Origin: Terriglobia bacterium
GTDB taxonomy: Bacteria > Acidobacteriota > Terriglobia > UBA7540
NCBI GenBank assembly: GCA_035712365.1
Contig: DASTAW010000020.1
Span: 62,001 to 126,000, forward strand
Length of the DNA: 64,000 nt
Direction: 5' to 3'
Shown: positions 17,721 to 26,298 of the stretch, in pieces
Numbering within the stretch: the stretch's first letter is position 1
Layout of the letters: the number at the start of each line of letters is the position of its first letter
Program-made: the position numbers and the translations under genes
Notes under the pieces: model-generated
The model's database searches: none
What the model saw: only the letters and a program-made list of their open reading frames with translations
Told to the model about the DNA's origin: nothing

Positions 17721-17741
17721 CTCGATAGCCTACATATCGAG
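17721..17741 (+). promoter_or_regulatory. Inverted repeat in the leader of the gmd operon
   Basis: CTCGATA (17721-17727) and TATCGAG (17735-17741) form a perfect 7-bp inverted repeat around a 7-base loop, 24 bases upstream of the gmd ATG. As DNA it could be an operator. As RNA or non-template DNA hairpin it could be the loading element for the adjacent NusG paralog, since related factors use a leader hairpin. Function is inferred from position. Confidence 0.4.
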
Positions 17742-17765
17742 GCTTAATTCACTTCAGGAGGAACA

Positions 17766-18752
17766 ATGCGAGCGTTGATCACCGGCATCACAGGGCAGGA
17801 CGGGTCCTACATGGCCGAGCTGCTGCTGGACAAGGGGTATGAGGTGTACGGCCTAGTGCGGCGGAGCAGCGTTGAGAAGTTCGACCGGATCGGGCCGATG
17901 GTTGAGCGGCTGCAACTGGTGGAGGGCGATCTCACGGACCAGTCGTCGCTCGACAACCTGGTGCGGGAAATCCAGCCGGACGAGGTCTACAACCTGGCCG
18001 CGCAGAGTTTCGTTCCGACGTCGTGGACGCAGCCGGTGCTGACCGGCGACGTCACGGGCCTCGGCGTGCTGCGGATGCTCGAGGCGCTGCACAAGCATTG
18101 CCCAAAGGCGAAATTTCTGCAAGCGTCGAGCTCGGAGATGTTCGGCAAGGTCCACGAAACGCCGCAAACAGAAAGAACGCGATTCTATCCGCGCAGCCCG
18201 TACGGCGCGGCAAAAGTCTTCGGCCACCAGATCACCATCAATTACCGCGAAAGTTATGGGATGTTCGCCTGCGCCAGCATCTGCTTCAACCATGAATCGC
18301 CCCGTCGCGGCCTGGAGTTCGTCACGCGCAAGGTCACCTATCAGGTAGCGCGCATCAAGTGCGGGCTGGCGCGGCGGCTGCGGATGGGCAACATGGACGC
18401 GCAGCGCGACTGGGGCTTTGCCGGCGATTACGTGCAGGCCATGTGGCTTACGCTCCAGCAGCCGGAGCCCTGCGATTTCGTCATCGCCACCGGGGAAACT
18501 CACAGCGTGCAGGAACTGGTGGAAATCGCCTTCTCGACCGCCGGGCTCGACTGGCAGGAGTACGTGGAAATTGATCCCAAGTTTCTGCGGCCGGCCGAGG
18601 TCGATCATCTCTGCGGCAACGCGGCCCTGGCCCGCGAAAAGCTGGGCTGGGAACCGCAGGTCGGCTTCGAGGAACTCATCCGCATGATGGTTGAGTCGGA
18701 TTTGCAACTGGTGCGCAGTCAGGCACCCTCAACTGCTGCTTCCGTAGTGTAA
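17766..18752 (+). CDS. gmd: GDP-mannose 4,6-dehydratase
   Basis: A 328-residue extended SDR enzyme. It has the NAD(P)-binding [12 protein letters not shown] motif at residues ~7-18, the SSSEMFGKV substrate block, the catalytic Tyr-X3-Lys in SPYGAAK, and the NHESPRRG block characteristic of GMD. It converts GDP-D-mannose to GDP-4-keto-6-deoxy-D-mannose, a precursor for rhamnose, fucose and related sugars. An optimal AGGAGGA site ends six bases before the ATG. It is the first gene of a long same-strand set with only short gaps or overlaps. A reductase for the next step (fcl- or rmd-type) was not recognised in the window. GDP-mannose would come from the manA/manC/phosphomannomutase genes at 51.9-55.5 kb. 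Confidence 0.93.
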   Translation: MRALITGITGQDGSYMAELLLDKGYEVYGLVRRSSVEKFDRIGPMVERLQLVEGDLTDQSSLDNLVREIQPDEVYNLAAQSFVPTSWTQPVLTGDVTGLGVLRMLEALHKHCPKAKFLQASSSEMFGKVHETPQTERTRFYPRSPYGAAKVFGHQITINYRESYGMFACASICFNHESPRRGLEFVTRKVTYQVARIKCGLARRLRMGNMDAQRDWGFAGDYVQAMWLTLQQPEPCDFVIATGETHSVQELVEIAFSTAGLDWQEYVEIDPKFLRPAEVDHLCGNAALAREKLGWEPQVGFEELIRMMVESDLQLVRSQAPSTAASVV

Positions 18753-18784
18753 TCGTGCGGGATTCGGGAGAAGGGCAGGCCCGA

Positions 18785-20242
18785 GTGAGTGTTTCTGAAA
18801 GTAATATCGAGGTGGTTGCAAATTCGTCGGCGCGGGATCCGAAATTCAGGGATGCCGCTCTCCTAACTGTTTCACAATTCGCTCGCCTCGGGCTGAGGTT
18901 AATCTTCATGCTGGCGGCGGCGCGAGCGCTCGGGCCAGATCGCTTCGGCGTGTATGTCCTGGTTCTTGCTGTACTGGAAATGGTTGCCGTGGCGGGAGGC
19001 GCCGGCTTCGTCGATTTCCTTACCCGCGAGACGGCAAAAGATGAGGGTCTCGGCTGGCGCGCGGGAATCCAGTTAATCCTTCTGCGATCCTCGTATGCGG
19101 CTCCTCTGGCTATGGCCGCGCTCGGCGTGCTGTGGCTCCTCGGGTATCCCGGTGCGGTCCTGTCGTGGGCAGCCGTAATGTTTGCAACGCTCATCCCGCG
19201 GGCCGCAAGCGAGTGTGTTCAGGGGGTGCTTCGAGGCGTCTGTCGTTACGGGTCTTTTCTGCTCATCGATCTCACGGTGGGAGTTGTACTGGTAGCTGGT
19301 GGCGGCTGGCTGCTGGTCCGAGGGAGCGGCGGCGTCAGTTTCGTGGTGGGAACGGAGCTGATGGCGGCAATTGCCGCCGCAATGCTGGCGCTGACATTCT
19401 TGGTTGTGACGGGCAAGGCGCAGCGGAAATGGTTGTCGTGGCGTGGGCTCGTGACGAAGACGCTCGTTTTCAACTACTACCCGCTGGCCACGACGATGTA
19501 CGACAGAATCGATGTTGTCTTGCTGTCAAAGCTGGCCGGCGATTTTGCAACGGGCATCTACGGCCTTGCCTATCGGGCCTTGAGCGCGCTGCGGTTGATC
19601 CCCTACGGGGTGCTATTCAGCATCCTCCCAAGCCTGTCTCGCGATACGTGGGGCGCAGCCGAAAAACAACGGCTGGAACGGGCCATGGGGCTGCTGCTGA
19701 GTGTCGGGTATTTGGCGGTGCTTGGGACGGTGGCCTTTGCCGGGCCGGCAGTGGATATGCTGCTTGGGCCGCGCTATGCCGGGTCGGCGCTGGCGATCGA
19801 GATCCTGATCTGGGCCATCGTTCCCATGTACATCAACTTCGCGTTGAATACGGGATTGCTAGCCACAAGCCGCGAGAAGGTGTTTACGTCCACCTCGTCG
19901 GTGTGCCTTGCGGTGAACCTTATTTCCAATCTGGTCCTGATTCCGTTTTTCTCCTGGAAGGGAGCGGCGGCGGCCACACTTGTCACCGAGGCGACCCTGT
20001 TGCTCCAGAACATTTTCTGGATTCGCAAAACCATGGGGTCCGTGCCTGTGCCTTCGCACGCTGTGCGCACCACGTTCGCCTTTCTGGTGCTCCTGGCGGC
20101 TCTGCTGGTGGGCGGGCATTTTGCGCCTCCACTTCTGGTCGGAACGATGTGTGTGCTTGCCTTTCTGGCCTACCTTTACCAGGCGCAGGCGCTCTGCCAG
20201 TTTGCGGCAACTTGGAGGCAGGAGCGAGGCAGCCCGGCTTAG
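18785..20242 (+). CDS. Polysaccharide flippase (Wzx/MOP superfamily)
   Basis: An integral membrane protein of ~485 residues with about 12-14 hydrophobic segments, starting after a short polar N-terminus; the block LTVSQFARLGLRLIFMLAAA and the following ALGPDRFGVYVL motif are typical of oligosaccharide-repeat flippases. It would move lipid-linked repeat units across the inner membrane. The frame opens at GTG 18755, but GGAGAAGGG (~18767-18775) is well placed for the in-frame GTG at 18785, which I prefer. It follows gmd directly and precedes the polymerase/ligase gene. Confidence 0.85.
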   Translation: MSVSESNIEVVANSSARDPKFRDAALLTVSQFARLGLRLIFMLAAARALGPDRFGVYVLVLAVLEMVAVAGGAGFVDFLTRETAKDEGLGWRAGIQLILLRSSYAAPLAMAALGVLWLLGYPGAVLSWAAVMFATLIPRAASECVQGVLRGVCRYGSFLLIDLTVGVVLVAGGGWLLVRGSGGVSFVVGTELMAAIAAAMLALTFLVVTGKAQRKWLSWRGLVTKTLVFNYYPLATTMYDRIDVVLLSKLAGDFATGIYGLAYRALSALRLIPYGVLFSILPSLSRDTWGAAEKQRLERAMGLLLSVGYLAVLGTVAFAGPAVDMLLGPRYAGSALAIEILIWAIVPMYINFALNTGLLATSREKVFTSTSSVCLAVNLISNLVLIPFFSWKGAAAATLVTEATLLLQNIFWIRKTMGSVPVPSHAVRTTFAFLVLLAALLVGGHFAPPLLVGTMCVLAFLAYLYQAQALCQFAATWRQERGSPA

Positions 20243-20274
20243 GCCGTTCGGATGGCTGGGCAGGCGAGCTTTAG

Positions 20275-21810
20275 TTGTCCTCGTTTACTTTGGGGATTCC
20301 CCCGGGATTGCAGTGGTTCAAGGCAGGAAACTTGCAATCGCATCTTGACGGTAGAGTGCCTTACACATGGTTCGGTCGCGTCCCTGAGTGGACTTTCCCG
20401 GCATTGCTCGGCCTGGCTGCGGGTGTCTCCGCGGCTCTCTTCGTCACAGCTCACTGGACCGTAGCGGTGGCGGGAGCGATCCTTGTCTTGGCCCTTTCCG
20501 CAGTCGGGTGCGAACTATTTCTGTTCGCCGTGATCTTTTTCTTGCCCATGGGCTGGACCCTCGGACCCGGTTCACCAGTTGGGGATGTGGCGACGGCGGC
20601 TCGATTCGCCACCGTAGGGGGGTTCTTTTTCGGTTGTTTCTGGCGCGGGGAGCTTTGCTTTGCGCAGCTTTGGGAACCACGGATGACACGCGCTACTTTG
20701 TTGTTTTCCGCAGCGGCATTGGCCTCAATCCTTTTTGGCACTAACGGGGTGACGCGGGATTCTGTACACAACCTGTACCGCTTTCTCTCGTACGTCGCAT
20801 TTTACCTTTTCTTGCTGGCCTGGGTGGATTCGAAGCGACGGGTCAAGAGAGCGGTCGCCGTGTTGCTATCTTCTGTGGTCCTCCTGGCTGTGTACGGCGC
20901 CATCCAAAGGCTAGCTGGAGGCTACACTTCGCTCTGGCTGTACCTGAATCCTCGTGGCCCAGAGCTTCCCCCCTGGGACGGCAGGATACCCTCGCTGCTC
21001 AACTACTCAAACTCTCTTGCGGGTTACCTTAACCTCATCCTACCGTTGGCCCTAGCCTGCTCGATTTTGCCTGTCGGGAGGCGCTTTAGGCAGGCGGGGG
21101 CACTTGCGCTCGCGTTGGGCACCCTGACGCTGCTTTTCACTGGGAGCGTCGGCGGCCTTGTCGCCTTTGGGTGTGTGGGAGGGCTCGCAGGTTTCTGGCT
21201 GTTCAGGGGATTTGCCAGACGCTTCATTTGGCTCGGTGGCCTTGCGGCTCTCGCAATCGCGTTTTTTGTTGCTAGAAGTTTCCTGAATCCTGTCCACACT
21301 GTCAGCCTGGTAGGGTACGACGTAGGAACGCGATTGCTCCTATGGACAACCGCGTGGCATTTTTTCATTCAATCGCCTATCTGGGGGATTGGCTGGGGAA
21401 ATTTCGTCGGCGCATATGGTAGCTACCTCAACCTATCGTGGATGCAAAGCGGGGTTTACGAAGTCCATAACATCTACCTTCAGTTGCTTTCCGAAACGGG
21501 GGTTGTTGGCTCGTTTGCATTCTTTGGGCTGATCGTTCTTGCGCTCCGTGAGGCTCGACGTCAAATGAAGTCAGCCTCAGAGCCCTTTGAAATGGCCCTG
21601 GCCTTCGGGTGTTTCGCCGCCATGGTCACTGTGCTTATCCACGGCTTGGTCGATTTCCTCTTTGAGGTTAGCCCGCCCTTCGGAACGTTGTTCTGGATGC
21701 TGCTGGCGCTTCTGACTGTCAGTGGACGACTCCGGAAGGGGCCACGAACGCGGCGGGCGCTGGCGAGGTGTGGAAAACCGGCAGCGGGAGACGTACACAA
21801 GTGCGAATAG
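20275..21810 (+). CDS. O-antigen polymerase/ligase family membrane protein
   Basis: 511 residues with ten or more transmembrane segments and a large periplasmic loop containing the Wzy/WaaL-type patterns: NSLAGYLNLILPLALA, then GTRLLLWTTAWHFF, then GIGWGNFVGAY and a His-containing EVHNIYLQLLSETG block. It polymerises lipid-linked repeats or transfers the finished chain; the two activities cannot be separated by sequence here. As the only such protein in the locus, polymerase is the more likely role. The TTG start at 20275 is uncertain and ATG or GTG codons further in are possible. Its end overlaps the next gene by ten bases. Confidence 0.82.
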   Translation: MSSFTLGIPPGLQWFKAGNLQSHLDGRVPYTWFGRVPEWTFPALLGLAAGVSAALFVTAHWTVAVAGAILVLALSAVGCELFLFAVIFFLPMGWTLGPGSPVGDVATAARFATVGGFFFGCFWRGELCFAQLWEPRMTRATLLFSAAALASILFGTNGVTRDSVHNLYRFLSYVAFYLFLLAWVDSKRRVKRAVAVLLSSVVLLAVYGAIQRLAGGYTSLWLYLNPRGPELPPWDGRIPSLLNYSNSLAGYLNLILPLALACSILPVGRRFRQAGALALALGTLTLLFTGSVGGLVAFGCVGGLAGFWLFRGFARRFIWLGGLAALAIAFFVARSFLNPVHTVSLVGYDVGTRLLLWTTAWHFFIQSPIWGIGWGNFVGAYGSYLNLSWMQSGVYEVHNIYLQLLSETGVVGSFAFFGLIVLALREARRQMKSASEPFEMALAFGCFAAMVTVLIHGLVDFLFEVSPPFGTLFWMLLALLTVSGRLRKGPRTRRALARCGKPAAGDVHKCE

Positions 21811-22934
21811 GAATCAACGCAGCCTTCCTCGGTGGGAGGTCCGATGGTTTAACCACATATACGCGGTCTATCATCGGGGAGCTTTCCGCTTCAGGTCACG
21901 AGGTTCTCGTTTATACGTCGGACGAGCTTGAATCTCACTGGGCTGGCAACGCCACGAGGCGTCGAATCCCGTCACCCTTGCGGGCGGGAAACGGTACCGT
22001 GGGGAACACGCTGCGCGTGACGGCGTGGTGCCAAGCCGCGCTCCCGCTCTGTGTGGCGCTTGATCGGGCACAAGTGTTGTTGTGTACTTTGCCCGAAGGC
22101 ATGGTTGTCCCAACTTGTCCGCAGGTGGTCGTTGTTCACGATATTATCCCGTTGCTATTCCCAGATACAGGATCGCGATGGAGCACCTATTTCAGATACG
22201 TCTTGCCTTGGGTACTTAGGGCGTCCCGTTGTGTGATAGCCGATTCACAACATACTAAGAACGATCTAAGGAGACATTACGGGTTGCCTGAGGGAAGGAT
22301 CGAGGTGGTCTACCCCTGGGTCGATCCGGTGTTTTTCTCCCACCTTCCCGATCTGCCTCCGCAGGATCACGAGGACGGGCCTTTTTTTCTATTTGTCGGT
22401 CGTTTGTCACCGAATAAGAACCTCGAAATGGTGGTTCGGGCGTTCGCTGCTATTCGCCGTGATGTTCGCCACAGACTGGTCTGCGTCCTAGGCATCACAG
22501 ACGACAGAGACCGGAGATGTCTTGCGGAGATTCTAGATGTGGCAGTGCGCCTCGGGGTTCGTGACCGGCTTCATGTCTATTCGGGCCTCTCTCGCGCTCA
22601 GCTTCTTTTTTTGTACCGGAACGCCACGGCGCTGGTCTTGCTTTCAAAGTACGAAGGTTTCGGTTATCCGCCGCTGGAGGCGATGGCCACGGGGACACCC
22701 GCCATTGTCAGTGATTCAACCTCTCTTGCCGAGGTTGCGGGCCCCGCCGGGTTGTGCGTTTCCAATACTGAGCCAGACCAGGCGGCAGAAGCGATGAAGA
22801 GGCTGGCCTGCGACCCGCCGTACCGGGCGCAACATTCTGAGGCAGGAAAAGCGCACGCCCGCACCTTTTCACGAGAGCGCAGCGGGCGCATGATCAGGTC
22901 GATTCTCGAGCGGTGCGCAAAGGGGGTGGCATGA
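21801..22934 (+). CDS. Glycosyltransferase, GT4 family
   Basis: A 377-residue GT-B glycosyltransferase. The N-terminal domain begins MRIGINAAFLGGRSDGL, a donor-domain block FLFVGRLSPNKNLEMVVRAF lies mid-protein, and the GT4 signature with its E-X7-E pattern is near the end (SKYEGFGYPPLEAMATGTP). GTG at 21801 is preferred over the upstream GTG at 21768 because GGAG lies about 11 bases ahead and the protein then starts at the Rossmann strand. It overlaps the polymerase gene by ten bases and the next glycosyltransferase by four (ATGA), so translation is coupled. The sugar added is unknown. Confidence 0.87.
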   Translation: MRIGINAAFLGGRSDGLTTYTRSIIGELSASGHEVLVYTSDELESHWAGNATRRRIPSPLRAGNGTVGNTLRVTAWCQAALPLCVALDRAQVLLCTLPEGMVVPTCPQVVVVHDIIPLLFPDTGSRWSTYFRYVLPWVLRASRCVIADSQHTKNDLRRHYGLPEGRIEVVYPWVDPVFFSHLPDLPPQDHEDGPFFLFVGRLSPNKNLEMVVRAFAAIRRDVRHRLVCVLGITDDRDRRCLAEILDVAVRLGVRDRLHVYSGLSRAQLLFLYRNATALVLLSKYEGFGYPPLEAMATGTPAIVSDSTSLAEVAGPAGLCVSNTEPDQAAEAMKRLACDPPYRAQHSEAGKAHARTFSRERSGRMIRSILERCAKGVA

Positions 22935-24124
22935 CGATTCTTACCGGCGACGTTTCGCACGCGAAAATATTGGAAAGGGAAGGTGCTGCCACGCGGCCGG
23001 AGCAGGCAGCGGCGAACGGAGTGAAAGCACGGCTGACAATTGATGCGCGAATTTGGAAGGCCGGGATTGGAACGTACACGCTGAACCTGCTGCGGGCGAT
23101 GCGGGGCGTGAACGGCGGAATGCGTATCAGCGCCATTGTGCGGGCTGAGGCGGCAGACGCGATTTCCGGACTGTGCGATGAGATTCGGGTAGTGGACGCG
23201 CCCATTTACACGCTGAAGGAACAGATTCAGATTCCTGCGGCGGCGCGAGGGTCGGACCTGCTGCACGTGCCGCACTACAATGTGCCTGCGCTCTATCGAG
23301 GGCCAATGGTCGTGACGATCCACGACCTGACCCACGTGACCGAGCCGGGATACCGCAATTCTGCCAATGCCTGGCTCTACTCGCGGCCCATGCTGAAAAT
23401 CGCAGCAAAAAAGGCCCTGCAGGTGATTACAGACTCAGAGCACTCAAAGCAGCGGATTGTCGAGCGGCTTGGTGTGAAACCAGAAAAAGTAAGCGCCATT
23501 TATCTTGGGCTTGGACCGCAGTTCCGGCTGCTGGACCGCGAAAAGGCAGCGGATGACGTGGAGAACGCTCTCCTAATCAGCCGACCGTACCTGCTGTATG
23601 TGGGCAGCCTCAAACCGCATAAGAACCTGGGAGCCTTGCTACGCGCCTTTGCGCTGCTGCGCTCGCGAGGGCACATGAACCACGCGCTGCTGCTGGCGGG
23701 CGACGACCGGAAGCGAAGGCGAGGTGTGCTCGACGACTGCGCCCGACTCGGGATCACCGGGGCCGTACGGCATATTCCATGGGTGTCGGAGAATCTGCTG
23801 CCCCAATTGTATGCAGCGGCGGAGCTAGTGGTGATGCCGTCGACTTCGGAGGGCTTTGGCTTGCCAGTGGCGGAGGCGATGGCCTGCGGGACGCCGGTGG
23901 TATGCTCGAACGCGGCTTCGTTGTCGGAGGTGGGCGGCGACGCCGTGGAATATTTTGATCCCTACAGCGTGGAGGACATGGCGGCCGCAATCGAGCGGGT
24001 GCTCGACTCACCGGCGCGGCGGGCCGAGATGGGCGAGAAGGGGCTGAGGCAGGCGGCGAAATTTACCTGGGAAGAGTGCGCGCGGAAGCACCTGGAAGTC
24101 TATCGACGCGTGCTGGCATCTTAA
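22931..24124 (+). CDS. Glycosyltransferase, GT4 family
   Basis: A 397-residue GT-B enzyme with TIDARIWKAGIGTYTLNLLR near the N-terminus, YLLYVGSLKPHKNLGALLRA in the donor half and the GT4 E-X7-E signature PSTSEGFGLPVAEAMACGTP. ATG at 22931 follows an AAAGGGGG ribosome-binding site and overlaps the previous stop in ATGA; the earlier GTG at 22913 is less likely. It resembles mannosyltransferases of exopolysaccharide loci, consistent with a GDP-mannose supply, but the donor is not proved. Confidence 0.87.
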   Translation: MTILTGDVSHAKILEREGAATRPEQAAANGVKARLTIDARIWKAGIGTYTLNLLRAMRGVNGGMRISAIVRAEAADAISGLCDEIRVVDAPIYTLKEQIQIPAAARGSDLLHVPHYNVPALYRGPMVVTIHDLTHVTEPGYRNSANAWLYSRPMLKIAAKKALQVITDSEHSKQRIVERLGVKPEKVSAIYLGLGPQFRLLDREKAADDVENALLISRPYLLYVGSLKPHKNLGALLRAFALLRSRGHMNHALLLAGDDRKRRRGVLDDCARLGITGAVRHIPWVSENLLPQLYAAAELVVMPSTSEGFGLPVAEAMACGTPVVCSNAASLSEVGGDAVEYFDPYSVEDMAAAIERVLDSPARRAEMGEKGLRQAAKFTWEECARKHLEVYRRVLAS

Positions 24125-24137
24125 AGTTTGGAGTGTG

Positions 24138-25415
24138 ATGGACCGAATAGGGGAATCGGGGACAGTGATGGATTCGATGGCGAGACCTGGCGTGCCTGCC
24201 GAAACGATGAGCCGGCTGCGGGTGGCCGTGGTGCAGTTCTGGCTCTCCGGTTATGGCGGTTCGGAAAAGGTGCTGGAGGCGATCGGGGAAATTTTCCCGC
24301 AAGCCGACTTCTACGCGCTGGTGGTGAGGGACGGAGCCATTCCGCCCTCGCTGCGGGGACGGAAATGGACCACTTCCTTTGTGGACCGCATACCCGGTGC
24401 AAGGCGCTGGTACCGGCACTTTCTTCCGCTGTTTCCGTATGCCCTGGAGCAGTTTGACCTGAGCGGCTACGACCTGGTAATCAGCTCGGAATCCGGGCCG
24501 GCCAAAGGCGTACTGACCTCTCCACGGGCCTGCCACATCTGTTATTGCCTGAGCCCCATGCGCTACATCTGGGACATGTACCACGAGTACCGGAAGAAGA
24601 TGAATCCTTTGGCGCGCGCGGCCTTCTCGCTGACGGCCCACTACGCCCGGCAGTGGGACGTGAGCACGGCGGCCCGCGTGGATTACTTTGCCGCCATCTC
24701 GGATTACGTCGCCGCGCGCGTTCAGAAATATTACAGGCGCGAAAGCACGGTGATTTATCCGCCCGTTGACGTATCGAAGGGTTACCTGTCAGACGAGAGG
24801 GAAGACTACTACCTTGCGATCAGTCGGCTGGTGCCGTATAAGCGCCTGGACCTGGCCATCGATGCCTGCAACCGGCTGGGACGCCGCCTCCGGATTGTGG
24901 GCACGGGGCCGGAATACAATCGGCTGCGAAAATTGGCTGGCCCCACCATCAGGTTTCTCGGGAAGCTGGACGAAAATTCGTTGCGAGAGTGCTACGCGCG
25001 CTGCCGGGCCTTCCTGTTCCCGGCAGAGGAGGATTTTGGAATCGCGCCGGTGGAAGCACAATCGTTTGGAAGGCCGGTGATTGCCTACGGACGCGGCGGA
25101 GCAGTCGAGACCGTGATCGGGCTTGCGGACGACGCCGGCGCTCAGTCAGCCACAGGAATTTTGTTTGCGGAGCAGACAGCGGAATCGCTGGCCGGCGCCA
25201 TCGTCAGATTTGAAGAGGCCGAATCGTCGTTCAGCCCGGAATTCATCCGTGCCAGCGCGCAGCGATTCAGCCTTGAAAGATTTAAGGAAGAGTTTGTGAA
25301 ATTTGCTGCGGGCCGTCTGGCCGAATTCCAGGAAGAGTCCGGCGGATGGTCACAGCGAAGAGAAGCGCGCGACTTGGCGCAGGTTCCCGCAGGCGGAGCA
25401 GGAGGCGACGGCTGA
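24138..25415 (+). CDS. Glycosyltransferase, GT4 family (mannosyltransferase-like)
   Basis: 425 residues. The GT-B fold begins near residue 25 (LRVAVVQFWLSGYGGSEKVL) and the sequence contains the long CHICYCLSPMRYIWDMYHEY block seen in a subgroup of GT4 mannosyltransferases. The donor-site signature is AFLFPAEEDFGIAPVEAQSFG with its two Glu residues. ATG 24138 follows GGAG closely; a GTG at 24135 or the in-frame ATG at residue 25 are alternatives. The stop TGA shares its last base with the ATG of the sugar-phosphate transferase. Confidence 0.86.
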   Translation: MDRIGESGTVMDSMARPGVPAETMSRLRVAVVQFWLSGYGGSEKVLEAIGEIFPQADFYALVVRDGAIPPSLRGRKWTTSFVDRIPGARRWYRHFLPLFPYALEQFDLSGYDLVISSESGPAKGVLTSPRACHICYCLSPMRYIWDMYHEYRKKMNPLARAAFSLTAHYARQWDVSTAARVDYFAAISDYVAARVQKYYRRESTVIYPPVDVSKGYLSDEREDYYLAISRLVPYKRLDLAIDACNRLGRRLRIVGTGPEYNRLRKLAGPTIRFLGKLDENSLRECYARCRAFLFPAEEDFGIAPVEAQSFGRPVIAYGRGGAVETVIGLADDAGAQSATGILFAEQTAESLAGAIVRFEEAESSFSPEFIRASAQRFSLERFKEEFVKFAAGRLAEFQEESGGWSQRREARDLAQVPAGGAGGDG

Positions 25416-26137
25416 TGGGGAACTCTTCGATTGCCCGCCCGGAAACCAACGCGCCTTCTGTTGAGGCGGGGAAAGATGCGGCTGCCGTGGAGGCAGTTTC
25501 CCCTGGCATGGAAAAGCGCTACGGCCCCGCAGCCAAACCGTTGCAGCGGGCTTTGAAAAATGCGCTGGACTTTGTTGGAGCGATGGCCGGGCTGGTCCTG
25601 CTCTCGCCTGCGCTCCTGATTATCGCTCTGTGCGTGAAGCTCGACGACGGCGGAACCGTTCTCTACCGGCGGCGGGTGGTGGGGCAGAACGGCGAGTTTG
25701 ATGCTTTCAAGTTTCGAACCATGGTGACCAATGCGGAGGCTGTTCTGAAAGCCGATTCAGGACTTCGCCAGCAGTACGAGCGGAACTTCAAGCTCAAAAA
25801 CGACCCACGAGTGACTCGCACTGGAGCGTGGCTGAGGAAGTACAGCCTGGACGAACTGCCGCAACTGATTAACGTCGTGCGGGGACAGATGAGTCTTGTG
25901 GGGCCGCGGATGTGCACACCGGAGGAATTGAAGCGGTACGGCCGTTGCGGGGGCCTGGTGCTGAGCGTGCGGCCGGGAATCACAGGCTACTGGCAGGTGA
26001 ATGGGCGGCAGAACGTGTCATTCGATCAGCACGTGGCGATGGATGCGTTTTACGTGAAGAACTGGAGCCTGAAGATGGACCTTGGAATTCTGCTCCAGAC
26101 ACCGCGCATTGTCATCAGCGGCGAGGGCGCCTACTGA
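25415..26137 (+). CDS. Polyprenyl-phosphate sugar phosphotransferase (small PGT, initiating enzyme)
   Basis: 240 residues: a polar N-terminal tail (~1-45), one membrane-inserted helix (~52-72) and a monotopic phosphoglycosyl transferase domain with KFRTM (99-103) and the catalytic Asp146-Glu147 in SLDELPQLINVVRGQMSLVG, plus SVRPGITGYWQVNGR. It transfers a sugar-1-phosphate from a nucleotide sugar to undecaprenyl phosphate, the first committed step of repeat-unit assembly. ATG 25415 is chosen because AGGAGG lies about ten bases ahead and it abuts the preceding stop. It lacks the N-terminal CoA-binding-like domain found in the neighbouring 26299 protein. Confidence 0.9.
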   Translation: MGNSSIARPETNAPSVEAGKDAAAVEAVSPGMEKRYGPAAKPLQRALKNALDFVGAMAGLVLLSPALLIIALCVKLDDGGTVLYRRRVVGQNGEFDAFKFRTMVTNAEAVLKADSGLRQQYERNFKLKNDPRVTRTGAWLRKYSLDELPQLINVVRGQMSLVGPRMCTPEELKRYGRCGGLVLSVRPGITGYWQVNGRQNVSFDQHVAMDAFYVKNWSLKMDLGILLQTPRIVISGEGAY

Positions 26138-26298
26138 CAATGCGTAAAGTACCATCGTGGAGCAGCGGCGCTCTCGTTGTGAATAAATAACGGGCTCGAG
26201 CGAACCGCAGAATTTCCATCCTTGAGGCCCCGGCCGCAGTGACTTGCGCTCCCGCCAGAAAATCATGATGAGGCCCTGCCGCTCCGGGAGTAGTAATC

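Noticed and set aside
19132-20274. A 380-codon plus-strand ORF inside the flippase gene
   Set aside because: It overlaps the flippase frame; its translation is Arg/Gly/His-rich and lacks membrane helices. The flippase frame shows the expected hydrophobic pattern.
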